From positions 1 through 5,852 of the forward strand of contig CAJXLH010000185.1 in NCBI GenBank assembly GCA_913055925.1: DNA of 5,852 nucleotides. The letters run 5' to 3'. Both the position numbers and the translations under genes were made by a program. Under the pieces are notes generated by a model. It saw only the letters and a list, made by a program, of their open reading frames with translations. It did not search any database and was not told the origin of the DNA. Shown in pieces: positions 1-5,852 of the stretch; position 1 is the first letter of the stretch; each line of letters opens with the position of its first letter. Origin of the DNA: an uncultured Maritalea sp. (lineage in GTDB: Bacteria; Pseudomonadota; Alphaproteobacteria; Rhizobiales; Devosiaceae).

Positions 1-706
1 TATGATCGGCGCCCGCCAGGGTTGGGTTGAGGCGAAGTATATCTTCACCCCATCACAGCCGCCAGCCAACCAAAACCTTGTTAAAGCACCCACAACGGAC
101 GGACGCATCGAAGTGTTCATCGTGCCGGGGATGGCGCAAAAAACACCTGCAGATGTGATGCGCGGTGAAGAAACGCAGATGGCTGGTTTCCTCGACAACA
201 TGCCTCATTTTGACGGCGTTATTTGCCTGCCGGGGACCCATTCAAAATGGGCGCGCGTTGAAAATGGTATCGTGCAAAACTTCGTCACCTTCATGACGGG
301 CGAACTGTTTGGCTTGCTCTCTAAGCAATCCGTGCTGCGTCACTCTGTTGAAAGCGATGAATGGGACACCCAGTCATTTTTGTCTGGCGTAAAGGTTGCC
401 ATGCAGTCTCCTGAAACGGTGTCGCAAGAATTGTTTGCCATTCGGCCGCAATCTCTTCTGCATGCTGTACCCGCATCGGTTTCAAAGGCACGACTATCGG
501 GACTTCTCATCGGTGCAGAATTGCGCGCAACCAAAGAGCTTTGGACCAACAACCATCTCAGCTTGATCGGCGACACAAAGCTTTGCGATCATTACAACAT
601 CGCGCTGGAACACTTCGGATGCCACGCAACGATAGCTGAAGGTGACATGATGACCCTTGCGGGTTTGCATGCGGTCGCTAGTCAAGTCATGGAGCAAGCT
701 TCTTAA
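1..706 (+). CDS. dgoK: 2-dehydro-3-deoxygalactonokinase, 5'-truncated by window edge
   Basis: Phosphorylates 2-dehydro-3-deoxy-D-galactonate at O6 with ATP, the penultimate step of the De Ley-Doudoroff galactose pathway; cytoplasmic. The visible 234 residues start inside the protein. The ATG at base 2 aligns with an internal Met about 65 residues into E. coli DgoK (about 292 aa, from memory), so the N-terminal DWG-type phosphate-binding segment lies off-window. Motifs typical of the family, numbered from that Met: GARQGW (3-8), IVPGMAQ (40-46), VMRGEETQ (52-59), PGTHSKW (77-83), FMTGELFGLL (97-106), LSGLLIGAEL (165-174) and LIGDTKLCDHY (188-198). The C-terminus is complete and ends in TAA at 704-706. 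The next gene's ATG follows with no gap, as expected for an operon with the aldolase that uses this enzyme's product. Family assignment is strong; sugar specificity is supported by the neighbouring genes. Confidence 0.94.
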   Translation, partial: MIGARQGWVEAKYIFTPSQPPANQNLVKAPTTDGRIEVFIVPGMAQKTPADVMRGEETQMAGFLDNMPHFDGVICLPGTHSKWARVENGIVQNFVTFMTGELFGLLSKQSVLRHSVESDEWDTQSFLSGVKVAMQSPETVSQELFAIRPQSLLHAVPASVSKARLSGLLIGAELRATKELWTNNHLSLIGDTKLCDHYNIALEHFGCHATIAEGDMMTLAGLHAVASQVMEQAS

Positions 707-1321
707 ATGACGAGAAAAATCATCGCTATTTTGCGCGGCATCGAACCATCCGAAGCCGTTGAAATCACGCATGAAATCATCGAATCTGGTATCGAACTAA
801 TCGAGGTGCCGCTCAACTCGCCGGATGCGTTCTCGAGCATCAAGCAGATGCGTGAAGCATTTGACGGCACAGCGCAAATCGGCGCGGGTACCGTTTTGAG
901 TTTAGAAGACGTCGCCGAGCTCAAAGCCGTCGACGGGCAATTTGTGGTCTCGCCGGATTGCAATCCTGATGTCATTAAAGAAACAAAAGCGCAAGGCATG
1001 GCATCATACCCTGGCGTTTTCACCGCAACCGAATGCTTTTCAGCCATTCGCGCTGGCGCTGATGGACTAAAACTGTTCCCGGCAAGCATAATGGGACCGA
1101 GCGGACTAAAGGCACTCAAAGCGGTCTTGCCAAAAGAAATGGATTGCTATGCAGTCGGCGGCGCGGGACCAGACAATTTTGACCAATGGCGTGCAGCAGG
1201 CGCTGACGGATTTGGTATCGGCACCGCGATATTCAAACCCGGCGATGATGCAAAAACAGTACGCGCAAAAGCGGATGCCATCGTCGCAGCATACGATGAG
1301 GCATTTGGCGATGCAGGTTGA
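707..1321 (+). CDS. dgoA: 2-dehydro-3-deoxy-6-phosphogalactonate aldolase (KDPGal aldolase)
   Basis: Class I aldolase that splits 2-dehydro-3-deoxy-6-phosphogalactonate into pyruvate and D-glyceraldehyde 3-phosphate; cytoplasmic. It has 204 residues, the usual length of the KDPG/KDPGal aldolase family, a single (beta/alpha)8 barrel. Visible active-site features are AILRGI with Arg10, the IEVPLNSP strand with Glu33, the GAGTV loop (59-63), VSPDCN (81-86), and the Schiff-base Lys122 in KLFPAS. Arg10/Glu33/Lys122 are each offset by 4 from Arg14/Glu37/Lys126 of E. coli KDPGal aldolase as I recall it. The phosphate-binding AVGG (about 145-148) and GFGIGTAIF (about 165-173) segments are present. 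IEVPLNSP rather than the IEVTLRTP typical of KDPG aldolase (Eda) favours the galacto-specific enzyme, and the adjacent dgoK agrees. The ATG directly follows the dgoK stop, and GGAG at 691-694 is a plausible but distant ribosome binding site, so translational coupling is likely. Confidence 0.95.
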   Translation: MTRKIIAILRGIEPSEAVEITHEIIESGIELIEVPLNSPDAFSSIKQMREAFDGTAQIGAGTVLSLEDVAELKAVDGQFVVSPDCNPDVIKETKAQGMASYPGVFTATECFSAIRAGADGLKLFPASIMGPSGLKALKAVLPKEMDCYAVGGAGPDNFDQWRAAGADGFGIGTAIFKPGDDAKTVRAKADAIVAAYDEAFGDAG

Positions 1322-2162
1322 GATTTTTGACGAGACGAAATGCGAACTAGGCGAGGGGCCTCTTTGGCACCCATTACGCAACGAATTGATCTGGTTTGAC
1401 ATACAATCGAAACGTTTGCTGAAACGTTCTGGAAATTCTCTAATGATTTCAGCGTTCGATCGAAACGTTTCGGCGGCTGGTTGGGTTGATCACGACCATT
1501 TGCTGGTCGCAGACGAATTTGGACTATTCAAATTCAATCTCGAAACGGAAGCGGAATCGCGCATTGTCGATATTGAAAAAGACAATCCAGTAACCCGCAG
1601 CAACGACGGTCGCGCGGATCCATTTGGCGGTTTTTGGATTGGCACAATGGGCAAAGAAGCTGAAGACCAAGCTGGCGCGATCTATCGCTACTATCGCGGC
1701 GAAGTGCGCCAACTATTTGATAATATTTCGATTTCCAACTCGATTTGCTTTTCGCCAGACAAAAGATTTGCCTTTTACACCGACACACCAACCAAAAAAA
1801 TCATGCGTGTGGCGCTTGATCAACAGGACGGATGGCCCGTCGGTGGAAGTGAAGTTTTTGTCGATTTGACTGCAGACAGGCTAAATCCCGACGGCTCTGT
1901 AGTGGATGCTGACGGCAATCTTTGGAACGCACAATGGGGTGCAAATCGCGTTGCGAAATATGGTCGGGACGGTTCATTTGTTTCGGCAATTGACCTGCCT
2001 GCGAGCCAAATCACATGCCCCGCATTCGGCGGTGAGCAAGGCACAACGCTGTTTTTGACTTCCGCCGCAACGGGCCTCGACCCCGCTGAAGAAGACGGCG
2101 GTAAAACGTTCACTGTCCAAGTTGATGCAGTCGGCCAAAAAGAACATCAGGTAATCCTCTAA
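1311..2162 (+). CDS. SMP-30/gluconolactonase-family sugar lactonase, probable galactonolactonase
   Basis: Probably hydrolyses D-galactono-lactone to D-galactonate, linking galactose oxidation to the DgoK/DgoA steps. It is a 283-residue six-bladed beta-propeller of the SMP-30/regucalcin/gluconolactonase family; cytoplasmic, with no signal peptide seen. Likely divalent-metal ligands sit in the expected motifs: Glu15 (LGEGPLW), Asn143 (SNSICFS) and Asp194 (LNPDGS), with substrate-site Asn98 in SNDGR. FWIGTMG (108-114) and the late QITCPAFGG block are also typical. I chose the ATG at 1311 because the family motif FDETKCELGEGP begins right after it and GAGG at 1298-1301 is well placed. The frame stays open back to an ATG at 1149, but that extension lies wholly inside dgoA and does not resemble the family. 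The start overlaps dgoA by 11 bases, and the TAA overlaps the next ATG by one base (TAATG). The exact sugar lactone is inferred from context; arabinono- or gluconolactone remain possible. Confidence 0.9.
   Translation: MQVEIFDETKCELGEGPLWHPLRNELIWFDIQSKRLLKRSGNSLMISAFDRNVSAAGWVDHDHLLVADEFGLFKFNLETEAESRIVDIEKDNPVTRSNDGRADPFGGFWIGTMGKEAEDQAGAIYRYYRGEVRQLFDNISISNSICFSPDKRFAFYTDTPTKKIMRVALDQQDGWPVGGSEVFVDLTADRLNPDGSVVDADGNLWNAQWGANRVAKYGRDGSFVSAIDLPASQITCPAFGGEQGTTLFLTSAATGLDPAEEDGGKTFTVQVDAVGQKEHQVIL
1406..1472. promoter_or_regulatory. Cluster of three AACGTT palindromes, possible intragenic LacI-family operator
   Basis: The 12-mer ATCGAAACGTTT occurs twice, at 1406-1417 and 1459-1470, and GAAACGTTC lies between them at 1421-1429. 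The second copy is part of a perfect 12-bp palindrome, CGAAACGTTTCG (1461-1472). Dyad centres are 12 and 41 bp apart, so the outer two are 53 bp apart, about five helical turns. The two 12-mers fall in different reading frames (Ser-Lys-Arg versus Arg-Asn-Val), so codon usage alone does not explain the identity. LacI-family regulators such as RbsR and PurR bind palindromes with an AAACGTTT core, and such regulators often control sugar operons. No regulator gene is visible and the site lies inside the lactonase gene, so function is conjectural and chance is possible. Confidence 0.25.
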
Positions 2163-4078
2163 TGAAAATCGAACGCGCCCTCGGCACCTGCTATTATCCC
2201 GAGCATTGGCCAAAAGAAATCTGGCGCGAAGACGCGCGCCGCATGGCCGAGCTTGGTTTGAAATGGGTGCGGATTGGCGAGTTTGCTTGGAGCCGCATTG
2301 AGCCTGAATTTGGCACGTTCGACTGGGATTGGCTGGACGAAGCCATTGAAATACTTGGTGAAGCAGGGCTAAAGGTTGTGCTTGGGACGCCAACCGCAAC
2401 ACCCCCACGATGGATGATCGACCGGCATCCGGACATGTTGGCCGTCGACGAAAATGGGAACCCGCGAAAGTTCGGATCGCGTCGACATTATTGTTTTTCG
2501 CACGAAGGCTACCGCGAAGAAAGCCGCAGGATCGTTGATCAGTTTGCCGCGCGCTACGGCAAAAATCCGCATGTCGCGGCTTGGCAAACTGATAACGAAT
2601 ATGGTTGCCACGACACCGTGATTTCATACTCGGACGTTGCGCGAAAAGCCTTTCAAATCTGGTGCTTAAACCGATATGGGACTGTCGAAAAGCTAAATGA
2701 GGCGTGGGGCAACATCTTCTGGTCGATGGAATATCGCGATTTCGCCGACATTGATTTTCCCAATTTGACAGTGACGGAGCCAAACCCTTCGCATGTTCTG
2801 GCTTTCAGGCGTTTCTCGTCTGAACAGGTAGTGAATTACAACAAGCTACAAGTCGACATTATTCGCGCTTATTCTGACAAGCCAATTGCTCATAACTATA
2901 TGGGGCGCATAACAGAATTTGATCACTTCAAGGTCGGTGATGACCTGGAAATTGCAAGTTGGGATAGTTATCCGCTCGGGTTTCTTGAAGATCGTATTCC
3001 GGAAAGCGACAGCTTTAAACACGCGCATTCGCGCCAAGGTCACCCTGACTTTCAGGCCTTCCATCACGATATTTATCGTGCCGTTGGCAAAGGCCGTTGG
3101 TGGGTTATGGAGCAGCAGCCGGGACCAGTGAACTGGGCGCCTTACAATCCTGCGCCACTTCCAGGCATGGTGCGGCTTTGGACATGGGAGGCCTTCGCCC
3201 ACGGCGCAGAAAACGTAATGTACTTCCGCTGGCGGCAAGCGCCTTTTGCGCAAGAGCAAATGCACTCCGGCATCTTGCGCCCCGATAGCGTTGAGGCGCC
3301 CGCATTTCACGAAGCTGAACAAGTCGCCAGGGAACTGCAATCGCTTTCCAGCGATCAAAATGTCGACGCGCCAATTGCATTGGTTTTCGACTATGAAAGC
3401 CAATGGGTGACAGACGCACAGCCGCAAGGTGAGGGCTGTCACTATTTTGATTTGGCGTTTGATTATTACTGCGCCGCGCGGCGTCTTGGACTTTCGGTTG
3501 ATATTGTCCGAACGGATGCACGGGATCTAAGCGATTATAAAATCGTCCTGATTCCAGGATTGGTGACGATAAGTGATGCCATGAAGTCTGCGCTTGAGGC
3601 GTTTGACGGTGAAGTCATTGCCGGCCCACGCACAAATGCCAAGACGGCTGAGCTGTCGATCCCGCGTCCGCTGCCGCCGAATATGCCGGGATTGGACGCG
3701 ACTATCGCCTATGTCGAAAGCCTCCGACCATCCGTTCAATTGCCGATCAAAGAGGGCGGGAACTTCATTCGCTGGCGTGAGCAGCTTGAAACGACCGCCG
3801 AGATAGTTGCGACGACTGAAGCCGGTGAGCCTGCGGCGGTGCGGTCGAGAAATATGACATATGTCGCGGGGTGGGGTGATCAGGCACTTTTGGTGCGTTT
3901 ATTGAGTGAAACCTGCACCCGTATTGGCGTTGCAACAGAGCTGATGCCTGCAAGCGTACGTCGTCGCGACACCAAAAATCACCGTTTTTATTTTAACTAT
4001 GGAAATGCCCAAACCAGCATCGGCGATATTGATCTCCCGCCGGCGGGTGTTGTTTGGAAAGAACAGTCTTCGACATAA
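2162..4078 (+). CDS. Beta-galactosidase, glycoside hydrolase family 42
   Basis: Retaining beta-galactosidase that releases galactose from lactose or other beta-galactosides; cytoplasmic, since no signal peptide is present. The 638 residues are close to the usual GH42 length. The order is an N-terminal TIM barrel (about 1-390), a trimerisation domain (about 405-590, starting near IALVFDYE) and a small C-terminal beta-domain (about 590-638, with HRFYFNYGN at 607-615). Hallmarks include GTCYYPEHWP (8-17), VRIGEFAWS (36-44), the substrate-binding GSRRHYCFS stretch (105-113), the acid/base Glu146 in QTDNEYGCH, and the probable nucleophile Glu317 in VMEQQPGPVNW. Cys111 and Cys149 are present, but the further clustered cysteines that bind zinc in some GH42 enzymes (e.g. 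Thermus A4) are not, so this looks like the zinc-free type. The ATG overlaps the lactonase stop (TAATG), with only a weak AGG at 2149-2151, suggesting coupled translation. Context implies that an importer brings in intact galactosides; none is in the window. Confidence 0.97.
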   Translation: MKIERALGTCYYPEHWPKEIWREDARRMAELGLKWVRIGEFAWSRIEPEFGTFDWDWLDEAIEILGEAGLKVVLGTPTATPPRWMIDRHPDMLAVDENGNPRKFGSRRHYCFSHEGYREESRRIVDQFAARYGKNPHVAAWQTDNEYGCHDTVISYSDVARKAFQIWCLNRYGTVEKLNEAWGNIFWSMEYRDFADIDFPNLTVTEPNPSHVLAFRRFSSEQVVNYNKLQVDIIRAYSDKPIAHNYMGRITEFDHFKVGDDLEIASWDSYPLGFLEDRIPESDSFKHAHSRQGHPDFQAFHHDIYRAVGKGRWWVMEQQPGPVNWAPYNPAPLPGMVRLWTWEAFAHGAENVMYFRWRQAPFAQEQMHSGILRPDSVEAPAFHEAEQVARELQSLSSDQNVDAPIALVFDYESQWVTDAQPQGEGCHYFDLAFDYYCAARRLGLSVDIVRTDARDLSDYKIVLIPGLVTISDAMKSALEAFDGEVIAGPRTNAKTAELSIPRPLPPNMPGLDATIAYVESLRPSVQLPIKEGGNFIRWREQLETTAEIVATTEAGEPAAVRSRNMTYVAGWGDQALLVRLLSETCTRIGVATELMPASVRRRDTKNHRFYFNYGNAQTSIGDIDLPPAGVVWKEQSST

Positions 4079-4093
4079 TGGTGATTGGACCTT

Positions 4094-4133
4094 TGTCGAT
4101 AGTCTGCTAACTGTCGATAAAAAGGGACTGTCG
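4094..4133 (+). repeat. Iterated TGTCG(ATA) motif in the intergenic gap upstream of the asparaginase gene
   Basis: The 65-base gap 4079-4143 contains TGTCGATA at 4094-4101 and 4112-4119, and a shorter TGTCG at 4129-4133. Starts are 18 and 17 bases apart. The second and third copies share ACTGTCG. This could be a tandem regulator site or part of a promoter for the asparaginase gene: TTGGAC at 4085-4090 followed after 16 bases by CTAACT is a possible but poor sigma-70-like pair. I see no convincing rho-independent terminator after the beta-galactosidase gene. The motif is short and may be accidental. Confidence 0.3.
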
Positions 4134-4143
4134 GGGATCAAAA

Positions 4144-5181
4144 ATGACGACGCAACAATCAAGCGAAGCAAATCCAATTCTGGCCGAATTTGTGCGCGGT
4201 AACATGGTCGAAAACCGTCATCGCGGCGCGTTTTGCCTTGTTGATGCCGAGGGCAATGTGGTCGCCCAAGCTGGCGATATCAACGCTGCGATTTTTCCGC
4301 GTTCCGCCATCAAGTCACTGCAAGCATTGGCGCTTTTCCAAAGCGGCGCAGTCGACAAATTTGGCCTTGATGACCGCGATCTCGCGCTTGCATGCGCTTC
4401 GCACCTCGGTGAAGAAGTGCACGTGGAAGGTGTAACAAGGTTCCTCAATAAAATCGGTATGACCGCCGACGATCTCGAATGCGGCGCTCACCCACCTTTC
4501 AGCCCTGCTGCGCGGAAAGAAATGCGCAGCAAAGGCAATGCGCCAACGACGTTACATAACAACTGTTCTGGCAAGCATTCGGGTATGCTCGCTGTCGCTA
4601 AGGCGATTGGTGCGGACCCAATGGGCTATATTGAAAAAGACCATCCTGTGCAGGTTTTGGTGCGCGAATGCGTTGAGCGGGTGCTTGGCGTAACACTGAC
4701 ACCTGATCAATGCGGACGCGATGGCTGTTCAATCCCAACCTGGGGCGCGCCGTTGGTCAACTTTGCTTCAGCTTTTGCGAAGCTATCGGCTGGCTCAAAC
4801 CAACTCAGCGCCATCGATGCGCGCGCTGGCGAGAGACTATTTGCCGCCGCAGCCAGCAATGCCGAGTTAGTATCAGGAACCGGTGGTTTCGACACCGACG
4901 CTATGAACGCCTTTGCTGGACAGCTGATGGTCAAAATCGGCGCAGATGGCGTGTTTTGCGGCGCGATCCGCGGCCGTAACCTCGGCTTTGCGTTGAAATG
5001 TGATGACGGCAACAAAGATGCGTCCGAAGCAATGGTCGCGGCACTCATCAAAAATGCAACGCCAACCAATGACGCGCAAAACACGGCACTAGACGCGCGG
5101 CTTCACAAGACCGCAAAGAACTGGCGCGGATTTGAGGTTGGTCACCACCAAGCGAGTAAGATCTGGGCGCAGTATTTCTGA
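4144..5181 (+). CDS. L-asparaginase, Rhizobium etli ReAIV/ReAV-type
   Basis: Probably hydrolyses L-asparagine to L-aspartate and ammonia; cytoplasmic, with no signal peptide. The 345-residue protein belongs to the asparaginase II family (PF06089), structurally related to serine beta-lactamase and glutaminase folds and unrelated to E. coli AnsA/AnsB. Compared with the R. etli ReAV residues I recall (Ser48, Lys51, Ser80, Cys135, Lys138, Cys189), each has a counterpart offset by exactly 6: Ser54 and Lys57 (SAIK), Ser86 (CASHLGE), Cys141 and Lys144 (NNCSGKHSGM), and Cys195 (GRDGCSIP). Cys141/Lys144/Cys195 form the expected zinc site. Lys264 (VKIGADGVFCG) is the likely partner of the second Ser-Lys pair. 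SGTGGFDT (244-251) is also typical of the family. GGGGA at 4133-4137, six bases before the ATG, supports the start. The 65-base gap upstream contrasts with the overlapping genes before it, so it may be transcribed separately. No obvious metabolic link to galactosides. Confidence 0.93.
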   Translation: MTTQQSSEANPILAEFVRGNMVENRHRGAFCLVDAEGNVVAQAGDINAAIFPRSAIKSLQALALFQSGAVDKFGLDDRDLALACASHLGEEVHVEGVTRFLNKIGMTADDLECGAHPPFSPAARKEMRSKGNAPTTLHNNCSGKHSGMLAVAKAIGADPMGYIEKDHPVQVLVRECVERVLGVTLTPDQCGRDGCSIPTWGAPLVNFASAFAKLSAGSNQLSAIDARAGERLFAAAASNAELVSGTGGFDTDAMNAFAGQLMVKIGADGVFCGAIRGRNLGFALKCDDGNKDASEAMVAALIKNATPTNDAQNTALDARLHKTAKNWRGFEVGHHQASKIWAQYF

Positions 5182-5184
5182 GCT

Positions 5185-5852
5185 CTAACTTACGAAATTG
5201 CCTGATACTTGAACAAGCGGATATTTGTCGGCGTTGGCCTGCAAGTCTGTTTCGACGATGTCGTCCCATTTGCCAGCGACGATTGCGGATTTTCGCACAC
5301 GCCTGAGCAGGTTGTTTTTTACCTGCACGGCGCCTGCGCCGTCCGCGACAGAAACGTAAACCCCCGTATCAACATCAGTGACCACATTGCCGGTTATGCT
5401 AACGTTGCGCAAATACGGCCCCCAACCGGCAGCAATCGCTTCACCGGGTACGTTTTCGATGATGTTGCCGTTCACAACCACATCTGCCTCAGCAGCGATT
5501 GCCACCGGCGTTGTGTCGGGGTTGTTTGGGCTTTTCGACCAAATATTGCGAACGATATTGTTTGCGCAAATTGCTAGGTGCCCACCATCATTCCAGTTTG
5601 TGATGGAAATTCCCTGAGCGGCTTCGTCAACAATGTTGTTTGCAATCAAAGAACCATTGAATTCGAATTCTGAAAAAATCGCCACCTCATAGAGATTTCG
5701 ACAATTGTTGCCAATAATCTGACAATTAATTGAAGCATTTGCGCGAACGGCGGAGAACCCGCACTCTGTGATAGAATTGTTCGATACAATGACATCGCCA
5801 GCGCGAAACACATTGACGCCATTGCCATTTTGGCCGTTGCCGCCATCGCGCC
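5185..5852 (-). CDS. Parallel beta-helix repeat protein, C-terminal part (TIGR03808-like), 5' end off window
   Basis: Function unknown. The visible 221 residues form a right-handed parallel beta-helix: about seven turns of 23-31 residues with the pattern V-x-I-x-x-N-x-I/V followed by an Ala/Ile/Val strand. The recurring Asn lies at visible residues 25, 49, 72, 98, 129, 155 and 180, making an asparagine ladder. The sequence resembles a family I know as TIGR03808, twin-arginine-translocated repeat proteins of about 450 residues found in rhizobia; if so, roughly the C-terminal half is here and the export signal is off-window. The frame is open to the edge through a Gly/Asn-rich stretch (DGGNGQNGNG), so the GTG at 5811 is an internal Val codon, not a start. 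The stop is TAG at 5187-5185, three bases from the convergent asparaginase stop. A periplasmic location and polysaccharide binding or processing are possible by analogy with other beta-helix folds, but no catalytic residues can be named. Confidence 0.83.
   Translation of the reverse strand, partial: RDGGNGQNGNGVNVFRAGDVIVSNNSITECGFSAVRANASINCQIIGNNCRNLYEVAIFSEFEFNGSLIANNIVDEAAQGISITNWNDGGHLAICANNIVRNIWSKSPNNPDTTPVAIAAEADVVVNGNIIENVPGEAIAAGWGPYLRNVSITGNVVTDVDTGVYVSVADGAGAVQVKNNLLRRVRKSAIVAGKWDDIVETDLQANADKYPLVQVSGNFVS

Noticed and set aside
2..4. ATG at base 2 as the start of dgoK
   Set aside because: It aligns with an internal Met before the GxxxGW motif, and about 65 N-terminal residues including the ATP-binding segment would be missing.
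703..1119. A 138-residue open frame on the - strand inside dgoA
   Set aside because: It is a complementary-strand shadow of a gene with intact catalytic residues; low-complexity composition and no family resemblance.
1974..2783. A 269-residue open frame on the - strand over the lactonase/GH42 junction
   Set aside because: It is antisense to two well-recognised genes, is rich in Arg, Cys and Ser as frame shadows tend to be, and shows no recognisable motif.
2846..3442. A 198-residue open frame on the - strand inside the GH42 gene
   Set aside because: It lies entirely opposite conserved GH42 coding sequence including the nucleophile motif; no motif of its own.
4036..4047. Perfect 12-bp palindrome CCCGCCGGCGGG near the end of the GH42 gene, considered as a terminator
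   Set aside because: As a hairpin it leaves only a 4-bp stem, no T-run follows, and it encodes the end of the C-terminal domain.
4070..4099. TCGACA/TGTCGA inverted repeat around the GH42 stop, considered as a terminator
   Set aside because: The stem is only 6 bp with an 18-base loop and no following T-run.
3999..4202. A small + strand frame bridging the GH42 end and the asparaginase start
   Set aside because: It overlaps both genes in another frame, has no supporting ribosome binding site and its composition is unremarkable.
5209..5577. A 122-residue + strand frame opposite the beta-helix gene
   Set aside because: The - strand frame shows a regular repeat with an asparagine ladder, whereas this one has no structure and is its shadow.
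5811..5811. GTG at 5811 (- strand) as the start of the beta-helix gene
   Set aside because: The same frame is open to the window edge through a Gly/Asn-rich stretch that fits the family, so the true start is off-window.

Overview
The window looks like chromosomal DNA of an alphaproteobacterium, most likely a Hyphomicrobiales (Rhizobiales) member of moderate GC content. I infer this from three things: the tightly packed dgoK-dgoA-lactonase-GH42 order, an asparaginase of the Rhizobium etli ReAIV/ReAV type, and a beta-helix protein resembling a family I associate with rhizobia. The assignment rests on recognising protein families, not on a database search. About 98% of the window is coding. There are no RNA genes, mobile elements or CRISPR arrays that I can support.

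Bases 1-4078 hold four co-directional genes on the + strand that abut or overlap: the C-terminal part of 2-dehydro-3-deoxygalactonokinase (dgoK, cut by the left edge), 2-dehydro-3-deoxy-6-phosphogalactonate aldolase (dgoA), an SMP-30-family sugar lactonase, and a cytoplasmic GH42 beta-galactosidase. Together they form most of a galactoside-to-central-metabolism route, the De Ley-Doudoroff pathway. The beta-galactosidase frees galactose. A galactose dehydrogenase (not in the window) makes galactonolactone, and the lactonase opens it to galactonate. A dehydratase (not in the window) gives 2-dehydro-3-deoxygalactonate. DgoK phosphorylates this and DgoA cleaves the product to pyruvate and glyceraldehyde 3-phosphate. 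The missing steps, a transporter and a regulator are expected to the left of the window.

After a 65-base gap containing a short iterated TGTCG motif comes an asparaginase gene (4144-5181, + strand). It keeps the Ser-Lys and Cys/Lys/Cys metal-site residues of the ReAV class. Its link to galactoside use is unclear, and it may be a separate transcription unit.

The right end (5185-5852, - strand) is the C-terminal part of a right-handed parallel beta-helix protein with about seven visible asparagine-ladder turns. It converges on the asparaginase gene with only 3 bases between the two stop codons and runs off the right edge.

I did not find a clearly new biological system. The most unusual non-coding signal is a cluster of AACGTT palindromes inside the lactonase gene (1406-1472), resembling the core of LacI-family operators.
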